Below are positions 37,158 through 48,966 of a stretch of DNA of 64,000 nt, in pieces. Positions within the stretch are counted from its first letter, which is position 1. Each line of letters starts with the position of its first letter. The position numbers and the translations under genes are program-made. The stretch lies in assembly GCF_000721175.1 (NCBI RefSeq), contig NZ_JOEZ01000024.1, positions 62,001-126,000 on the forward strand. Direction: 5' to 3'. This stretch comes from Streptomyces anulatus. GTDB taxonomy: Bacteria; Actinomycetota; Actinomycetes; Streptomycetales; Streptomycetaceae. Under the pieces are notes generated by a model, which saw only the letters and a list, made by a program, of their open reading frames with translations, made no database searches and had not been told where the DNA came from.

Positions 37158-37254
37158 GTCGCTCCTCCTTCGTCACCCTGCGGATCGCCTCCGCTCGATG
37201 ACGAGAGTGCGCACCTGCGGCCGAAACGACAAACATCTTTGCCGAAACGGCAAG

Positions 37255-37636
37255 TCACCCGAGCATGAACTCGCACCAGACGACCTTGCCGGGGTTCCGC
37301 TCGGCCACGCCCCACTTGTCCGCCAGCGCCGCGACGAGCAGCAGCCCGCGCCCGCCTTCGCCGTCGGCCCCCGGCAGCCCGTCCGCCGGGCACACCTTGC
37401 CGTCGCCAGTCGTGCAGCTCGACGCGGATCATGTTCTCGACCCGCTCCAGGTAGGTGTGGACCTTGAACCCGCGCCCCGGGGGCACGCCGTGCCGAAGCG
37501 CGTTGGTCGCCAGCTCGGTTACGCGGAGCAGCACGTCGCCCGCGCGCGCTTCGACGCCCGGCTTGGCCGCGTACGGGTTGCAGATGAAGACAGGGCTCCG
37601 GATGTGGGCGGCGGCGCCGGCCGTGCCGAGGGCCAC
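37255..37636 (-). pseudogene. frameshifted anti-sigma-type ATP-binding protein (HATPase_c)
   Basis: Two frames together spell a GHKL anti-sigma regulatory kinase of the streptomycete RsbW-like type. The first frame carries the N-box VLLRVTELATNALRHGVPPG and ends IRVELHD. The second frame picks up with GDGKVCPAD, then GGRGLLLVAALADKWGV (ATP-lid/G2 box) and a normal end VVWCEFMLG. The shift falls at about 37401-37413; a gain or loss of 1-2 nt would explain it. The N-terminus also lacks the usual 40 or so residues. Either a decayed gene or a sequencing error at one site. Confidence 0.7.
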
Positions 37637-37849
37637 CCGGTCGGACCCGACCGTCCGCGCCCGGATCGGTCGGGTCGGCGGAGCGCTACTCCCCGGGCTT
37701 CGCCATCAGCTCCACCAGGGCCGAGAAGCTCTCCTTGCCGTGCCACGCCTCCACGCCCCGACGAAACAGGTCGACGACGACGGCCGGAAGTTCGCACGCG
37801 GAACCGGCCCACCGGTTCTTCCCGGTGGGCCGGTCCTGTGCGCGTCGGC

Positions 37850-38083
37850 TCAGCTGAACCGGGCGTCCTCCACGGTGCTGGTGACGGTGCCGGCGGTGGA
37901 GGTGGTCGCCCCCGCCGCCCCGTCGACCAGCTTGCCGAGCTCGCCGACGTCGTCCAGGGCGCCCAGGCTGACGGGCGGTTCGGCGGCATGCGCCGTGTCC
38001 CCGCCTCCCGGGGGCGGGCTGATCGCGGCGATGACCGCTCCGGCGGCGAGAGTGACAACGGCAAGTACGCTTCGCTTCTTCAT
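37850..38083 (-). CDS. small secreted protein of unknown function
   Basis: A 77-residue protein with a signal peptide (MKKRSVLAVVTLAAGAVIAA) and a short mature part of about 45 residues rich in Gly/Ala/Thr (LGALDDVGELGKLVDGAAGA). It resembles the many small exported proteins of streptomycetes with no assigned role. Divergent from the YdcF-like gene (starts 79 bp apart). Confidence 0.6.
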   Translation of the reverse strand: MKKRSVLAVVTLAAGAVIAAISPPPGGGDTAHAAEPPVSLGALDDVGELGKLVDGAAGATTSTAGTVTSTVEDARFS

Positions 38084-38162
38084 GCCCCGTTCAACGGCCG
38101 GGACCCCGCAAAGGGCACGCCCCGATTCCTGGCAGCCCCCACCCCCTGCCTACTGTGTGCCC

Positions 38163-39173
38163 ATGGTGGTCTACGCCCCGGCGGCGCTCCTCTTCCTCGT
38201 CTTCTGTGTGAGCGTGCTGCGCGAGCGCCGCAAGTTCAGCAACGCCGTCGTCCTGGGGCTCGCCGTGCTCTGTGCGCTGGCCGGTCTGCTGTACCGGCTG
38301 ATCGACTCCGGCTCCGCCTCCGCGCCCGTCGTGGTGTGGGCGCTGCTGGGCCTGGGGGCGGTGGCGGTGCTCGTCCTGACGTGCTTTCTGTTCCTCAACG
38401 GCGTACGCATGCTGCGCGAGGAGGGCAGGAGCCCGTCCAATCTGCTCTCCCTGCTGGCCGCCCTGGCCATCCTCGCGGTCGTCGCCCTGCTCGCCACCGC
38501 CGCCGCCCTGCGGACACCGATTCTGGTCGGCGCGGCGACGGCGGCCTGCGGTCTCGCGCTGTACTTCTCGTTCATGTTCCTGTGCTTCGTCTGCTACGCG
38601 TTCCTGTACGGGCGGCTGCGGGTGCGCCGCAAGGCCGACTTCGTGGTGGTGCTGGGCTCGGGGCTGGTCGGCGGCTCCACCGTGCCTCCGCTGCTGGCGA
38701 GCCGGCTGAAGCGGGGGCGCGAGGTCCACGCCCGGCTCTCCCGGCGCGGCGGGAGAGCCGTGCTCATCACCTCGGGCGGCCAGGGGCCCGACGAGGACCT
38801 GCCCGAGTCCCACGCCATGGCCGACCACCTGGTGGCCGAGGGCTTTCCGGCACACCTCATCGAGCGGGAGGACCGGTCGACGAACACCGAGGAGAACCTG
38901 CGGTTCAGCAAGGCGATCATGGAGAGGGCCAAGCCCGACTACCGGTGCGTCGTCGTCACGAACAACTACCACGCCTTCCGCGCCGCGCTCACCGCCCGGC
39001 GGGTCCGGATCCGGGGGCAGGTGGTGGGCTCGCCCACAGCCGCGTACTTCTGGCCCAACGCGACGCTCCGCGAGTTCGCCGCGATCCTCATGGACTACCG
39101 GCGGAGCAACGCGGTGATGTGCGTGCTCATCGTCCTCGGCGGGGTGGCGGTCTGGTGGTCGCGGATCGGTTAG
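38163..39173 (+). CDS. YdcF-like (DUF218) membrane protein
   Basis: A 336-residue protein starting at ATG 38163 (a GTG two codons earlier is possible). The first half has five or so membrane helices (FLVFCVSVLRE, VLGLAVLCALAGLLYRL, VVVWALLGLGAVAVLVLTCF, LLSLLAALAILAVVALLAT, FSFMFLCFVCYAFLY). The second half is a DUF218 domain: ADFVVVLGSGLVGGSTVPPL, AVLITSGGQGPDEDLPES, RSTNTEENLRFSKAI, VVVTNNYHAFRAALTAR. DUF218/SanA-YdcF proteins are envelope-associated and linked to cell-wall integrity; the catalytic role is unproven. A last helix (VMCVLIVLGGVAVWW) closes the protein. Confidence 0.85.
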   Translation: MVVYAPAALLFLVFCVSVLRERRKFSNAVVLGLAVLCALAGLLYRLIDSGSASAPVVVWALLGLGAVAVLVLTCFLFLNGVRMLREEGRSPSNLLSLLAALAILAVVALLATAAALRTPILVGAATAACGLALYFSFMFLCFVCYAFLYGRLRVRRKADFVVVLGSGLVGGSTVPPLLASRLKRGREVHARLSRRGGRAVLITSGGQGPDEDLPESHAMADHLVAEGFPAHLIEREDRSTNTEENLRFSKAIMERAKPDYRCVVVTNNYHAFRAALTARRVRIRGQVVGSPTAAYFWPNATLREFAAILMDYRRSNAVMCVLIVLGGVAVWWSRIG

Positions 39174-39225
39174 GGCGTGTCCGGCGGCTGCCCTGCCCTG
39201 CCCTGACCGACAAGACACCCCCTGG

Positions 39226-40524
39226 CTAGGCGCTTCCCGCCGCCTGGGCGGCGGCTTCCCGGGCCTGGCTCCGGCGGTCGAACGCGGCCCGGGCCGCCGC
39301 GAGCAGCCGTACGTAGAAGGGGTGGTCCCGGCGGATCTCCCACTGGTGCAGATAGACCAGCATCTGGTTGATCACGGTGTCGTACTCGATCAGCGTGCCG
39401 GACGCCGTGCCCGCCGCCACGTCCCAGGCGATCAGACGCGCCTGCTGCTCGGGGGTGATCTTGCCCGCCGACGCGAAGGAGTCCGCGTAGTTCTTCAGCT
39501 TGCCGCTCTGGCCGCCGTACCCCAGCTTCTCCACCAGCATCCGCTGCTGGAACGGGCTGAACTCGGTGTCCCCGTCGAGGGCTTGCCGCAGGTCGGCGAG
39601 GGTGTTCTTGCGCTCCGTGGCCAGCGCTGTGACCTGGGCGTCGGTCGCCCCGGACTGGACCAGCTCCATCACCGGGCTGCTCCCGAACGCCTGATGGGCC
39701 GCGACATGGGTCAGCTCGTGGGCGACATGTCCGAGCATGAAGGAGGAACCGCCCCGGGCCTGGGTGTCGACGTTGAACGTGAACGCGGGGTCCTCGTCGG
39801 CCCTGGTGGTGAGCTTCATCCCGGGCATGCCGCCCTGCGGGTACTGCTTCACGGTCACCAGGTCCACCACGGCCATCAGCTCACCGATGACCGCACGGGT
39901 CTCCTCGGGCAGCGCAGCGTCCTCGCGGAGTGCGCCGAGCTGCTCGATGAAGCCGTCCATCACGGCGGTGAACGCGGGCCCCGGCATTCTCTGGGACGCC
40001 CTGCGGGCCTCGTCGGCCGGGAGGCGGAGGTCCATCTCCGGGTCCTCCTTCGCGGCCACCATCCGGTCGACCTCGGACAGCAGCCCCCGGAAGACCGCTT
40101 CGGCGTCGAGCCCCGACTGCGCCTCCTCCGCCTCGCTCCTGAGCCGCTCCACTCCGGCGACCCGCTCCCCTCCCCCGGGCTTGTGGGCCACGTAGGCCCG
40201 GCACGCCGTGACGATGTCCTTGAGGGCGAGCAGCCGCGCCCCCTGGCGGGCGTCGGGCAGGGCGTAGAACGCCCGCAGAGCCTGGTCCACCTTGCTGATC
40301 TCCGAGCGGCTCCGCATTCCGGAGCCCTTGGAGATCTGCCTGAACTCCTCCTCGGTCACCATCCGGGACACCGTGATCAGGCGTGTCACGGTCGCGTTGC
40401 CCAGCGTGCTCTGGAGGCCCCCGGGGGTACGCGGGTCCCGGCCGTCGTGCCGGTCGGCGGTCCGGGCCACGGGCGCGGGCCGCTGCCGGTCGTGGTCATG
40501 GGCCGGGGTCTCGTGGGTGAACAT
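39226..40524 (-). CDS. putative zinc metallopeptidase with eCIS/DUF4157-like N-terminus
   Basis: A 432-residue protein without signal peptide. It has an HExxH zinc site, H269-E270-L-T-H273, within FMLGHVAHELTHVAAHQAF. The N-terminal 60 residues are disordered and His/Arg/Pro-rich and carry GGLQSTLGNATVTRLI, similar to the LQ-x-GNAAV-x-RLL motif at the start of many actinobacterial DUF4157 and contractile-injection-associated proteins. The rest is helical and charged. I infer a secreted or injected effector-type metalloprotease, or a cytoplasmic protease of unknown role. No phage-tail-like genes are in the window. Start ATG 40524 (MFTHETPAHD). Confidence 0.65.
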   Translation of the reverse strand: MFTHETPAHDHDRQRPAPVARTADRHDGRDPRTPGGLQSTLGNATVTRLITVSRMVTEEEFRQISKGSGMRSRSEISKVDQALRAFYALPDARQGARLLALKDIVTACRAYVAHKPGGGERVAGVERLRSEAEEAQSGLDAEAVFRGLLSEVDRMVAAKEDPEMDLRLPADEARRASQRMPGPAFTAVMDGFIEQLGALREDAALPEETRAVIGELMAVVDLVTVKQYPQGGMPGMKLTTRADEDPAFTFNVDTQARGGSSFMLGHVAHELTHVAAHQAFGSSPVMELVQSGATDAQVTALATERKNTLADLRQALDGDTEFSPFQQRMLVEKLGYGGQSGKLKNYADSFASAGKITPEQQARLIAWDVAAGTASGTLIEYDTVINQMLVYLHQWEIRRDHPFYVRLLAAARAAFDRRSQAREAAAQAAGSA

Positions 40525-40727
40525 GGAGTCACGCTAGGCGGGCGGGCGGACGCCGCCCAGGGACCGAAGGGCAGAACCCGGACGGGCCGGGGCAGCGCCC
40601 GCTGCCTCTCCCGGACGGGCGGGCGGGCAGCCGTCCGTCTCTCCTGGGGGTCCCGGGCCCCGGGCCCCGGCTGAGGGGATCCACCGGAACCCGGGGCGCT
40701 GAGGGAGGACCGTGGCGCCTGGGTCGC

Positions 40728-42110
40728 TCAGAAGCCGCCGCCGTCGAACCCGCCGCCGCCGAAGCCTCCGCCGTCGCCGAAGCCGCCCCCGCCGAAGCCG
40801 GAGGAGTCGAAGTCGGAGCCGGAGAAGTCGCCGCCGCCCCAGTCGCCGCCACCGCCGAAGTCACCGCCGCCGTACTCGGAGGCGTATGCCGGGGTGGCGA
40901 GCATCGAGCCGAGCATGGTGCCGACCAGGAGGCCGGGGAGCAGGCCGCCGCCGAAGTAGCCGCCGGCCCAGGGGCCGTACGCCGGGCCCGCTTCCCAGTA
41001 CGGGCGGCGGTTGCCGTCGCCCACGTCGACCGTACGGCTCATGGGGTCCTCGCCCCGGCTGAGCCGGACCTCGTCCGCGCCGCAGACCGGGACCTCGCGG
41101 GCCGCGCCGCCGGACGGGGTCCACAGGACCTCCGTGACCGCGGGGCCGTGGCGCGGGTCGAAGAAGCACGGCGGGCGGCGGGCCGGGATCTCCGCGCCGG
41201 TGCGGCGGGCTTCCAGGACCGCGAGGGAGTAGCGGCCGTCCTCCAGGGACTGGGTGACTCCGCGGACGTCCGAGGGGTGTCCGGCCTTGTCCATCTTCGA
41301 CTTGGCGCTCTCGTAGGAGTCCAGGGCGCGTTCGTAGTCGGCGCGCATGGTGTCGTCCGCCCCCGGTTCGGCGGGGTGGAAGTCCAGGCGTTCCAGGGTT
41401 TCGCCGTACGCGGTGATGTCCTCGTCGACGACGACCCGGAGCTTGTCGAGCGCGATGCGCTCCTCTTCCTCCGTGCGGCGCTTGTTGCGGCGGGAGATCG
41501 CGTACGCGCCCGCGCCGCCCGCCGCGACCAGCACGCCGAGCGTGATCAGGCCGCCGACCGGGGCTCCGGGCTCGTCCGCGGCGCCTCCTCCGCCGGACCA
41601 GGAGGCGGGGGCGCTGCCCCTGGCCTGTTCGACGGCGCGGTCGACGAAGGCGTTGAGCTGGGAGGTCGCGTCGGTGGCGGTGGCCGGGTTCTCCACGGAG
41701 GCGGTGAGGTTCTCGACCGCTCGGGTGGGCATGACCTGCGGGTCGGCGCCCGCGTCGAAGCCGTCGCCGAGGCGTATCGCGTAGACGCCGGTGATGCCGG
41801 TGTCGCTGCGCAGGGTCTGGAGGAGACCTTCCTCGGGGAAGGCCGGGGTATCGGGGAGGACGGCCACGAACACCGGCTTGTCGGCGTCGGTGATCTTGTT
41901 CTCCAGGGCCTTCTCGTCAGCGACGGAGAGCTGATCGCGAGCGCCCGGATCCACATGGACCGGGTCGTCGCGCAGGGCCTGGGCGGCGTCCTGGATGGTC
42001 GCGGCGGGCGCGGCAGGCGCGGCCGACGCGGGGGAGGTCAGGGCGAGAGCCGCCGCTGCGATGATGAGCAGCAGGCCCGCCAGCAGCGCGGGAAAGAGCC
42101 TTTTCCTCAT
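40728..42110 (-). CDS. TPM-domain membrane protein with glycine-rich tail
   Basis: A 460-residue protein: signal peptide (1-30, LFPALLAGLLLIIAAAALAL), an extracytoplasmic TPM-like region (about 40-170, with LSVADEKALENKITDADKPV and GVYAIRLGDGFDAG), one membrane helix (about 185-207, GGLITLGVLVAAGGAGAYAI), then a cytoplasmic helical part and a C-terminal Gly/Phe/Asp-rich tail (GGGDFGGGGDWGGGDF type, from about 410). This layout is common in actinobacterial TPM_phosphatase-family proteins of unknown function. Its ATG (42110) lies only 10 bp after the terminator of the sugar operon, so promoter placement is unusual. Confidence 0.82.
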   Translation of the reverse strand: MRKRLFPALLAGLLLIIAAAALALTSPASAAPAAPAATIQDAAQALRDDPVHVDPGARDQLSVADEKALENKITDADKPVFVAVLPDTPAFPEEGLLQTLRSDTGITGVYAIRLGDGFDAGADPQVMPTRAVENLTASVENPATATDATSQLNAFVDRAVEQARGSAPASWSGGGGAADEPGAPVGGLITLGVLVAAGGAGAYAISRRNKRRTEEEERIALDKLRVVVDEDITAYGETLERLDFHPAEPGADDTMRADYERALDSYESAKSKMDKAGHPSDVRGVTQSLEDGRYSLAVLEARRTGAEIPARRPPCFFDPRHGPAVTEVLWTPSGGAAREVPVCGADEVRLSRGEDPMSRTVDVGDGNRRPYWEAGPAYGPWAGGYFGGGLLPGLLVGTMLGSMLATPAYASEYGGGDFGGGGDWGGGDFSGSDFDSSGFGGGGFGDGGGFGGGGFDGGGF

Positions 42111-42120
42111 ACTTCACGCT

Positions 42121-42159
42121 ACTCCAGGCGGGCGACGAACGCCGTCGCCCGCCTGGAGT
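42121..42159 (-). terminator. terminator of the LacI-ABC-GH1-GH3 operon
   Basis: Perfect 16-bp arms ACTCCAGGCGGGCGAC (42121-42136) and GTCGCCCGCCTGGAGT (42144-42159), loop GAACGCC, beginning 10 bp past the GH3 stop and ending 10 bp before the start codon of the TPM-domain gene. Confidence 0.8.
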
Positions 42160-42169
42160 GACCGGATGG

Positions 42170-45100
42170 CTACGCGGCGCGGTACGCCGTGCGCAGCCTG
42201 TCCACCGCTCCGGTCAGGTCACCGGTGAGCAGCAGGTGGTCCGCCTCCGCGAACGGCTTGGAGACCGCTTGGGTGAACGTCCCGCCGATCTTCTGCTGGA
42301 CCAGCAGGCGGGCCTGGTCCACGATCGCCTTGCCCGCCGGGGTCTTCCCCAGGTGCGCCTTCTCGGCGACCTGGGCGGCGACGGAGAGGGCGGCCAGGGT
42401 CAGCTCGCCGCCGGCCGGGGGCTTCTTCAGGGTGGTCAGGCCCCAGCCGTAGGGGAACTGCGGGTCGTAGGCCGTGTCCCCGACGTTGATCGGGAGCTGG
42501 GTCTCCGCCTTCGGCCAGGTCACCGGGAGCTGTCCGGTGAAGGCGCGCTTGCCGTAGAGGACGTCGGCCACGCCGTCGCCCTCGGAGCCCGGCAGCCAGG
42601 AGGCCACCAGCGCGTTGATCCTCCCGAGCTGGTCCCCGATGAGCTGGGGGCGGCCGGAGACGATCAGGACCGCGCACTTCATGGCGGCGCAGACCTTGTC
42701 GACCGCCGCCTGGTCGGCGGGGGTCAGTTCCAGGTCGTGGCCGTTGCCGACGTCTCCGATGCCCTCGGCGTACGGGGTCTCGCCGACGACCACCACACCG
42801 ACGTCGTAACCGTCCGTGGCGGCCGAGGCGTCGCGCGAGTACACCACGGAGTCGGGGTTCCGCGCCGCCTTCTTCATGCCCTCCAGGATCGTCGTGCCCG
42901 TGGTGGTCCTTCCGGAGGAGCCCTGCCAGCTGATCGTCCAGCCGCCGGCCTGGTTGCCGATGTCGTCGGCGTTGGACCCGGCGACGTACACCTTCTGGGA
43001 AGGCTTGAGGGGCAGGACCGCCCCGTCCTTCTTGTCGCCGTTCTTCAGCAGGACCTGCGACTTGGCGGCCGCCTCGCGGGCCACCGCGCGGTGCTCGGCC
43101 GAGCCGACCTTGTCGAGGTGGGTGGTGTCCGCGTACGGCTTCTCGAAGAGGCCCAGGCGGAACTTCTGGGTGAGGACGCGGGCGACCGCGTCGTCGATCC
43201 GGGCCTCACTGATCCGGCCCGCCTCGACCTCGTCCTCGAGCGTCCTGGTGAAGTCCTTGTACGCGGTCGGGACCATGATCATGTCGAGGCCGGCGTTGAT
43301 CGACGTACGCACGTCGCTCGGGTAGTCGCCGGGGATCTGGTCGATGGCCTGCCAGTCGCTGATGACGAAGCCCTCGAAGCCCATCCGGTCCTTGAGGACG
43401 CCGTTGATCATCTCGGCGTTGGCGTGCATCTTCACCGGGCCCTGGCCGTCACCCAGGATGTCGAGCGAGGAGTACGAGGGCATGACCGTGCCGACGCCCC
43501 GCTTCACCGACTCCTCGAACGGGGAGAGGTGTACCGCCTCCAGCTCCTCGCGGGTGACCTTGGTGATGCCCTGGTCGATCGTGTACGAGCCGGTGGTGGC
43601 GGAGCCGTACTCGGTGCCGCCGTCGCCGACGAAGTGCTTGGCGCTGCCGAGGACCTTGTCGTTGCGGTGCAGGTCCTTGCCCGACGGGCTGCCCTGCATG
43701 CCCTGGATGACCGTCTCCATGGCCTCGACCAGGGCCGGGTCCTCGCCGAAGGCCTCGTAGGAGCGGCCCCAGCGTTCGTCGCGGGTGACGCAGACGCAGG
43801 GGGCGAAGTCCCACGGGACGCCGGTGGCGCGCACTTCCTTGGCGGTGATCGCGCCGGTCTTCCCGGCGCTCTTCGGGTCGCGTCCCGCACCGATGCCGAT
43901 GTTGTGCGGCATGATCGTCGCGCCGACGACGTTGTTGTGCCCGTGCACCGCGTCCACGCCGTAGATCAGCGGGATCTGGAAGCGGGTGGCCTGGGCGCGC
44001 AGTTGGTAGGCGTCGACCATCTTGGCCCAGGCTGCGGCGGTGTTGGGGGTGGGGACCGAGCCGCCGCCGGAGAGCAGCGAGCCGAGGCCGTAGGCGGCGA
44101 TGTCGCCCGGGGCGCGGAGCGCGTTGCGCTCGGCCTGGGTCATCTGGCCGGCCTTCTCGGCGGGCGACATCCGGCCCAGCAGGTCCGCCACCCGCCGCTT
44201 CACCGGCAACTCGGCGTTCTGGTACGGGAGTCCGTGGGCGTCGATGACGACCTGCGGGTTCTCCCGGGGAGCCTTCGCGCCGGTGACGGTCAGCTCGACG
44301 GGGATGGTCCTCGCCTCGGCGGGCTTCGACGCCTTCGCCGTGCGGACGGTGACCTGGTGGGTGGTGCCGGAGGCGGTGCCCGCGGGGAAGGTGTGGCTGC
44401 CGGTGACCGGGGTGTAGTCCTCCCCGGGCTCTGCGGTGCCGCCCTTCGTGGCGTACGTGACCGTGACGGGCTCCTCGATGGGGACGGAGCCGGTGGTGGC
44501 GACGGAGAGCGCCACCCGGGCCGTTTCGCCGTTCTTCACCGGGTGGACCGCCGCGTCGGTGACCACGCTCGCGGTGAGGGCCGGGTCCGCCTTGCCGTAC
44601 AGCTCGACGGCGTCCAGGGCGAATTCGCCGGGCCCGCCGCCGGGCAGGGTGAGGGCGTAGCCCCACATCTCGTTCAGGCCGAGGACCTGGTCGATGCCGC
44701 CGACGGGCTGGTAGTCGGCCCGGTAGACGAAGTCGGCGAACGGGATCTCGACCAGGTGCCAGCCCTCCCAGTCGTCGGTGAAGGAGGTGGTCCACAGCTC
44801 GGACGCGCCGCCGTTCGCGCCGCCGTCCTTGATCTCGAAGTTGATCTTCTTACCGGAACCGGGCGGCAGGGGCGCGGTGTTCTGGCCGTACCACCAGAAG
44901 CGGATGCCCTGGTGGGCGGTCCAGTTCTGCGGGGGCGTGTCCACGGCGAACTCGTGGCTGAACCCGCCGTACGCGCTGATGTCGTAGGCGCCTTCGAGGA
45001 CCTTGTCGCCCTCGGGCGCGTCCGCGCGCTCGGCCAGTTTCAGTTGCGGGTGGTCGTCCGCGTCTCCGCCCCAGGTGAAGATCGCGTCGGCGGGCGGGTT

Positions 45101-45295
45101 GTTGCCGAGCGGCACCTCGCCCTCGAAGCGGTCGACGAGGACGGGGGCCGGTTCGTCGGCCGCCGCCGCGGGGCCGGTGGACGAGCCGGCGAGCAGGGTC
45201 GCCAGCACGGCCGCTGCGGCGAGGGCGGCGGTCGCGGGTCCGGCTCTGCCCTTCCGGGGCCGGGGCCGGGGGCGGGGGTGCGGTGTGCGGGGCAT
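42170..45295 (-). CDS. secreted multidomain GH3 beta-glucosidase
   Basis: A 1041-residue exported glycoside hydrolase. ATG 45295 gives a basic, long signal peptide (cleaved near residue 47, GPAAAADEP). Domains: CBM11-like jelly roll (about 52-235, DRFEGEVPLG to VELYGKA), Calx-beta-like domain (240-340, with GGTAEPGEDYTPVTGSHTF), GH3 N-terminal barrel (365-700) with IYGVDAVHGHNNV, KHFVGDGG and the nucleophile D647 in FVISDWQAID, then the GH3 C-terminal domain to about 960. Likely removes glucose from beta-gluco-oligosaccharides outside the cell. Last gene of the operon; a CebR-like box sits directly before its start codon. Confidence 0.93.
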   Translation of the reverse strand: MPRTPHPRPRPRPRKGRAGPATAALAAAAVLATLLAGSSTGPAAAADEPAPVLVDRFEGEVPLGNNPPADAIFTWGGDADDHPQLKLAERADAPEGDKVLEGAYDISAYGGFSHEFAVDTPPQNWTAHQGIRFWWYGQNTAPLPPGSGKKINFEIKDGGANGGASELWTTSFTDDWEGWHLVEIPFADFVYRADYQPVGGIDQVLGLNEMWGYALTLPGGGPGEFALDAVELYGKADPALTASVVTDAAVHPVKNGETARVALSVATTGSVPIEEPVTVTYATKGGTAEPGEDYTPVTGSHTFPAGTASGTTHQVTVRTAKASKPAEARTIPVELTVTGAKAPRENPQVVIDAHGLPYQNAELPVKRRVADLLGRMSPAEKAGQMTQAERNALRAPGDIAAYGLGSLLSGGGSVPTPNTAAAWAKMVDAYQLRAQATRFQIPLIYGVDAVHGHNNVVGATIMPHNIGIGAGRDPKSAGKTGAITAKEVRATGVPWDFAPCVCVTRDERWGRSYEAFGEDPALVEAMETVIQGMQGSPSGKDLHRNDKVLGSAKHFVGDGGTEYGSATTGSYTIDQGITKVTREELEAVHLSPFEESVKRGVGTVMPSYSSLDILGDGQGPVKMHANAEMINGVLKDRMGFEGFVISDWQAIDQIPGDYPSDVRTSINAGLDMIMVPTAYKDFTRTLEDEVEAGRISEARIDDAVARVLTQKFRLGLFEKPYADTTHLDKVGSAEHRAVAREAAAKSQVLLKNGDKKDGAVLPLKPSQKVYVAGSNADDIGNQAGGWTISWQGSSGRTTTGTTILEGMKKAARNPDSVVYSRDASAATDGYDVGVVVVGETPYAEGIGDVGNGHDLELTPADQAAVDKVCAAMKCAVLIVSGRPQLIGDQLGRINALVASWLPGSEGDGVADVLYGKRAFTGQLPVTWPKAETQLPINVGDTAYDPQFPYGWGLTTLKKPPAGGELTLAALSVAAQVAEKAHLGKTPAGKAIVDQARLLVQQKIGGTFTQAVSKPFAEADHLLLTGDLTGAVDRLRTAYRAA

Positions 45296-45296
45296 C

Positions 45297-45310
45297 TGGG
45301 AGCGCTCTCT
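45297..45310 (-). promoter_or_regulatory. CebR-like 14-bp box at the GH3 start
   Basis: TGGGAGCGCTCTCT matches the CebR consensus TGGGAGCGCTCCCA at 12 of 14 positions. It is one base upstream of the GH3 start codon, where the ribosome binding site should be, so binding could block transcription through it. Confidence 0.6.
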
Positions 45311-45389
45311 TCTCGGGGGCGAGTGCGTGGTCGACTTTCTGAACGTGCCGGTGCGTGAAAGCTTCTGATGCGTGAGGGATTCCGGTGCC

Positions 45390-46802
<1,413 letters not shown>

Positions 46803-46851
46803 CGGTCTCCCTGGGCGTAGAGGCGTAGGCGTACGTGGGCGGGACGGATGG

Positions 46852-47903
<1,052 letters not shown>

Positions 47904-47907
<4 letters not shown>

Positions 47908-48908
47908 GGGCGCGGCTCCTTGCTGCTGTGCTGACGAGGTCCCTCGCCGGTGGGCTTCCGGGCGACGGGGGTGAAGCCGACGCGCATCCTGACCTTCCGG
48001 GAGGATCCGGTGGCCGTGCGCAGGCGGGGGTTGACGAACTCGTCGATGCCGAAGTTGATGAGGGCGAGCGCGGTGCCCAGCAGGGCGATGCAGAGGCCGG
48101 CCGGGACGAACCACCACCAGGCTCCCTGGGCGAGGGCCTGGTTGGACTGGGCCCAGAAGAGCACGGTGCCCCAGTTCCAGTGGGAGATGTCGGCGACGCC
48201 GATGAAGGCGAGGGTGATCTCGGTGAGGACCGCGAAGATGACCGTGCCGACGAAGCCGGAGGCGATGACGGCGGTGAGGTTCGGCAGGATCTCGAAGAGG
48301 ATGATCCGCGGCGTCGACTCACCGGTGGCGCGGGCGGCCTCCACGTAGTCGCGGCGGCGCAGCGACAGGGTCTGGGCGCGCAGGATCCGCGACCCCCAGG
48401 CCCAGGAGGTCAGGGCGATGGCGACGGCGATGACGATGTCGCCGGTGTCGGGGACGAAGCTCGCGACGATGATGATCAGCGGGAGTCCGGGCAGTACCAG
48501 GAAGATGTTGGAGAGCGCGGAGAGGATCTCGTCGACGGCCCCGCCGAGGAATCCGGCACTGACCCCGATGAGGACGGACAGGGCGGTCGCGATGACGGCG
48601 GCCAGGAGTCCGACGACGAGGACGCCCCGGGTGCCGACGAGGATCTGCGAGAAGACGTCCTGCCCGGTGTGCGTGGTGCCGAACCAGTGGTCGCCGGAGG
48701 GCGGCTGGAGCAGCTGGTCGCTCATCGCGTCGGGGTCGTACGGGGCGAGCCACGGTCCGGCGACGGCCAGCAGGACGAAGAACGCCAGCAGGATCAGGCC
48801 GGTACGGGTCTTCCCGCCGCGCAGGAACCGGAGCCGGGCCCGGCGGGTGGGCGCCGCGGGCGGGGGTGCGCCGTCGAGGACGGCGACGTCGGTGGCGGTG
48901 ACGGACAT
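47904..48908 (-). CDS. ABC transporter permease (DppC-like)
   Basis: A 334-residue inner-membrane permease of the oligopeptide family: N-terminal helix LILLAFFVLLAVAGPWLAP (37-55), the DppC-type segment HWFGTTHTGQDVFSQILVGT, and the EAA-loop ATPase contact RRDYVEAARATGESTPRIIL. Five further helices follow. Overlaps the next gene by 4 bp. Works as a heterodimer with the DppB-like permease 58 bp upstream. Confidence 0.92.
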
Positions 48909-48966
48909 GGGCCTCAGGCCTTCCGGATACGGGGCCGGGCGGCGTGAGCGGAGAGGTCGGGCACGG

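Noticed and set aside
42158..45358. 1066-codon plus-strand frame opposite the GH3 gene
   Set aside because: Shadow frame; composition (Gly/Val/Arg/Asp-rich) is that of reversed coding sequence and GH3 is unambiguous.
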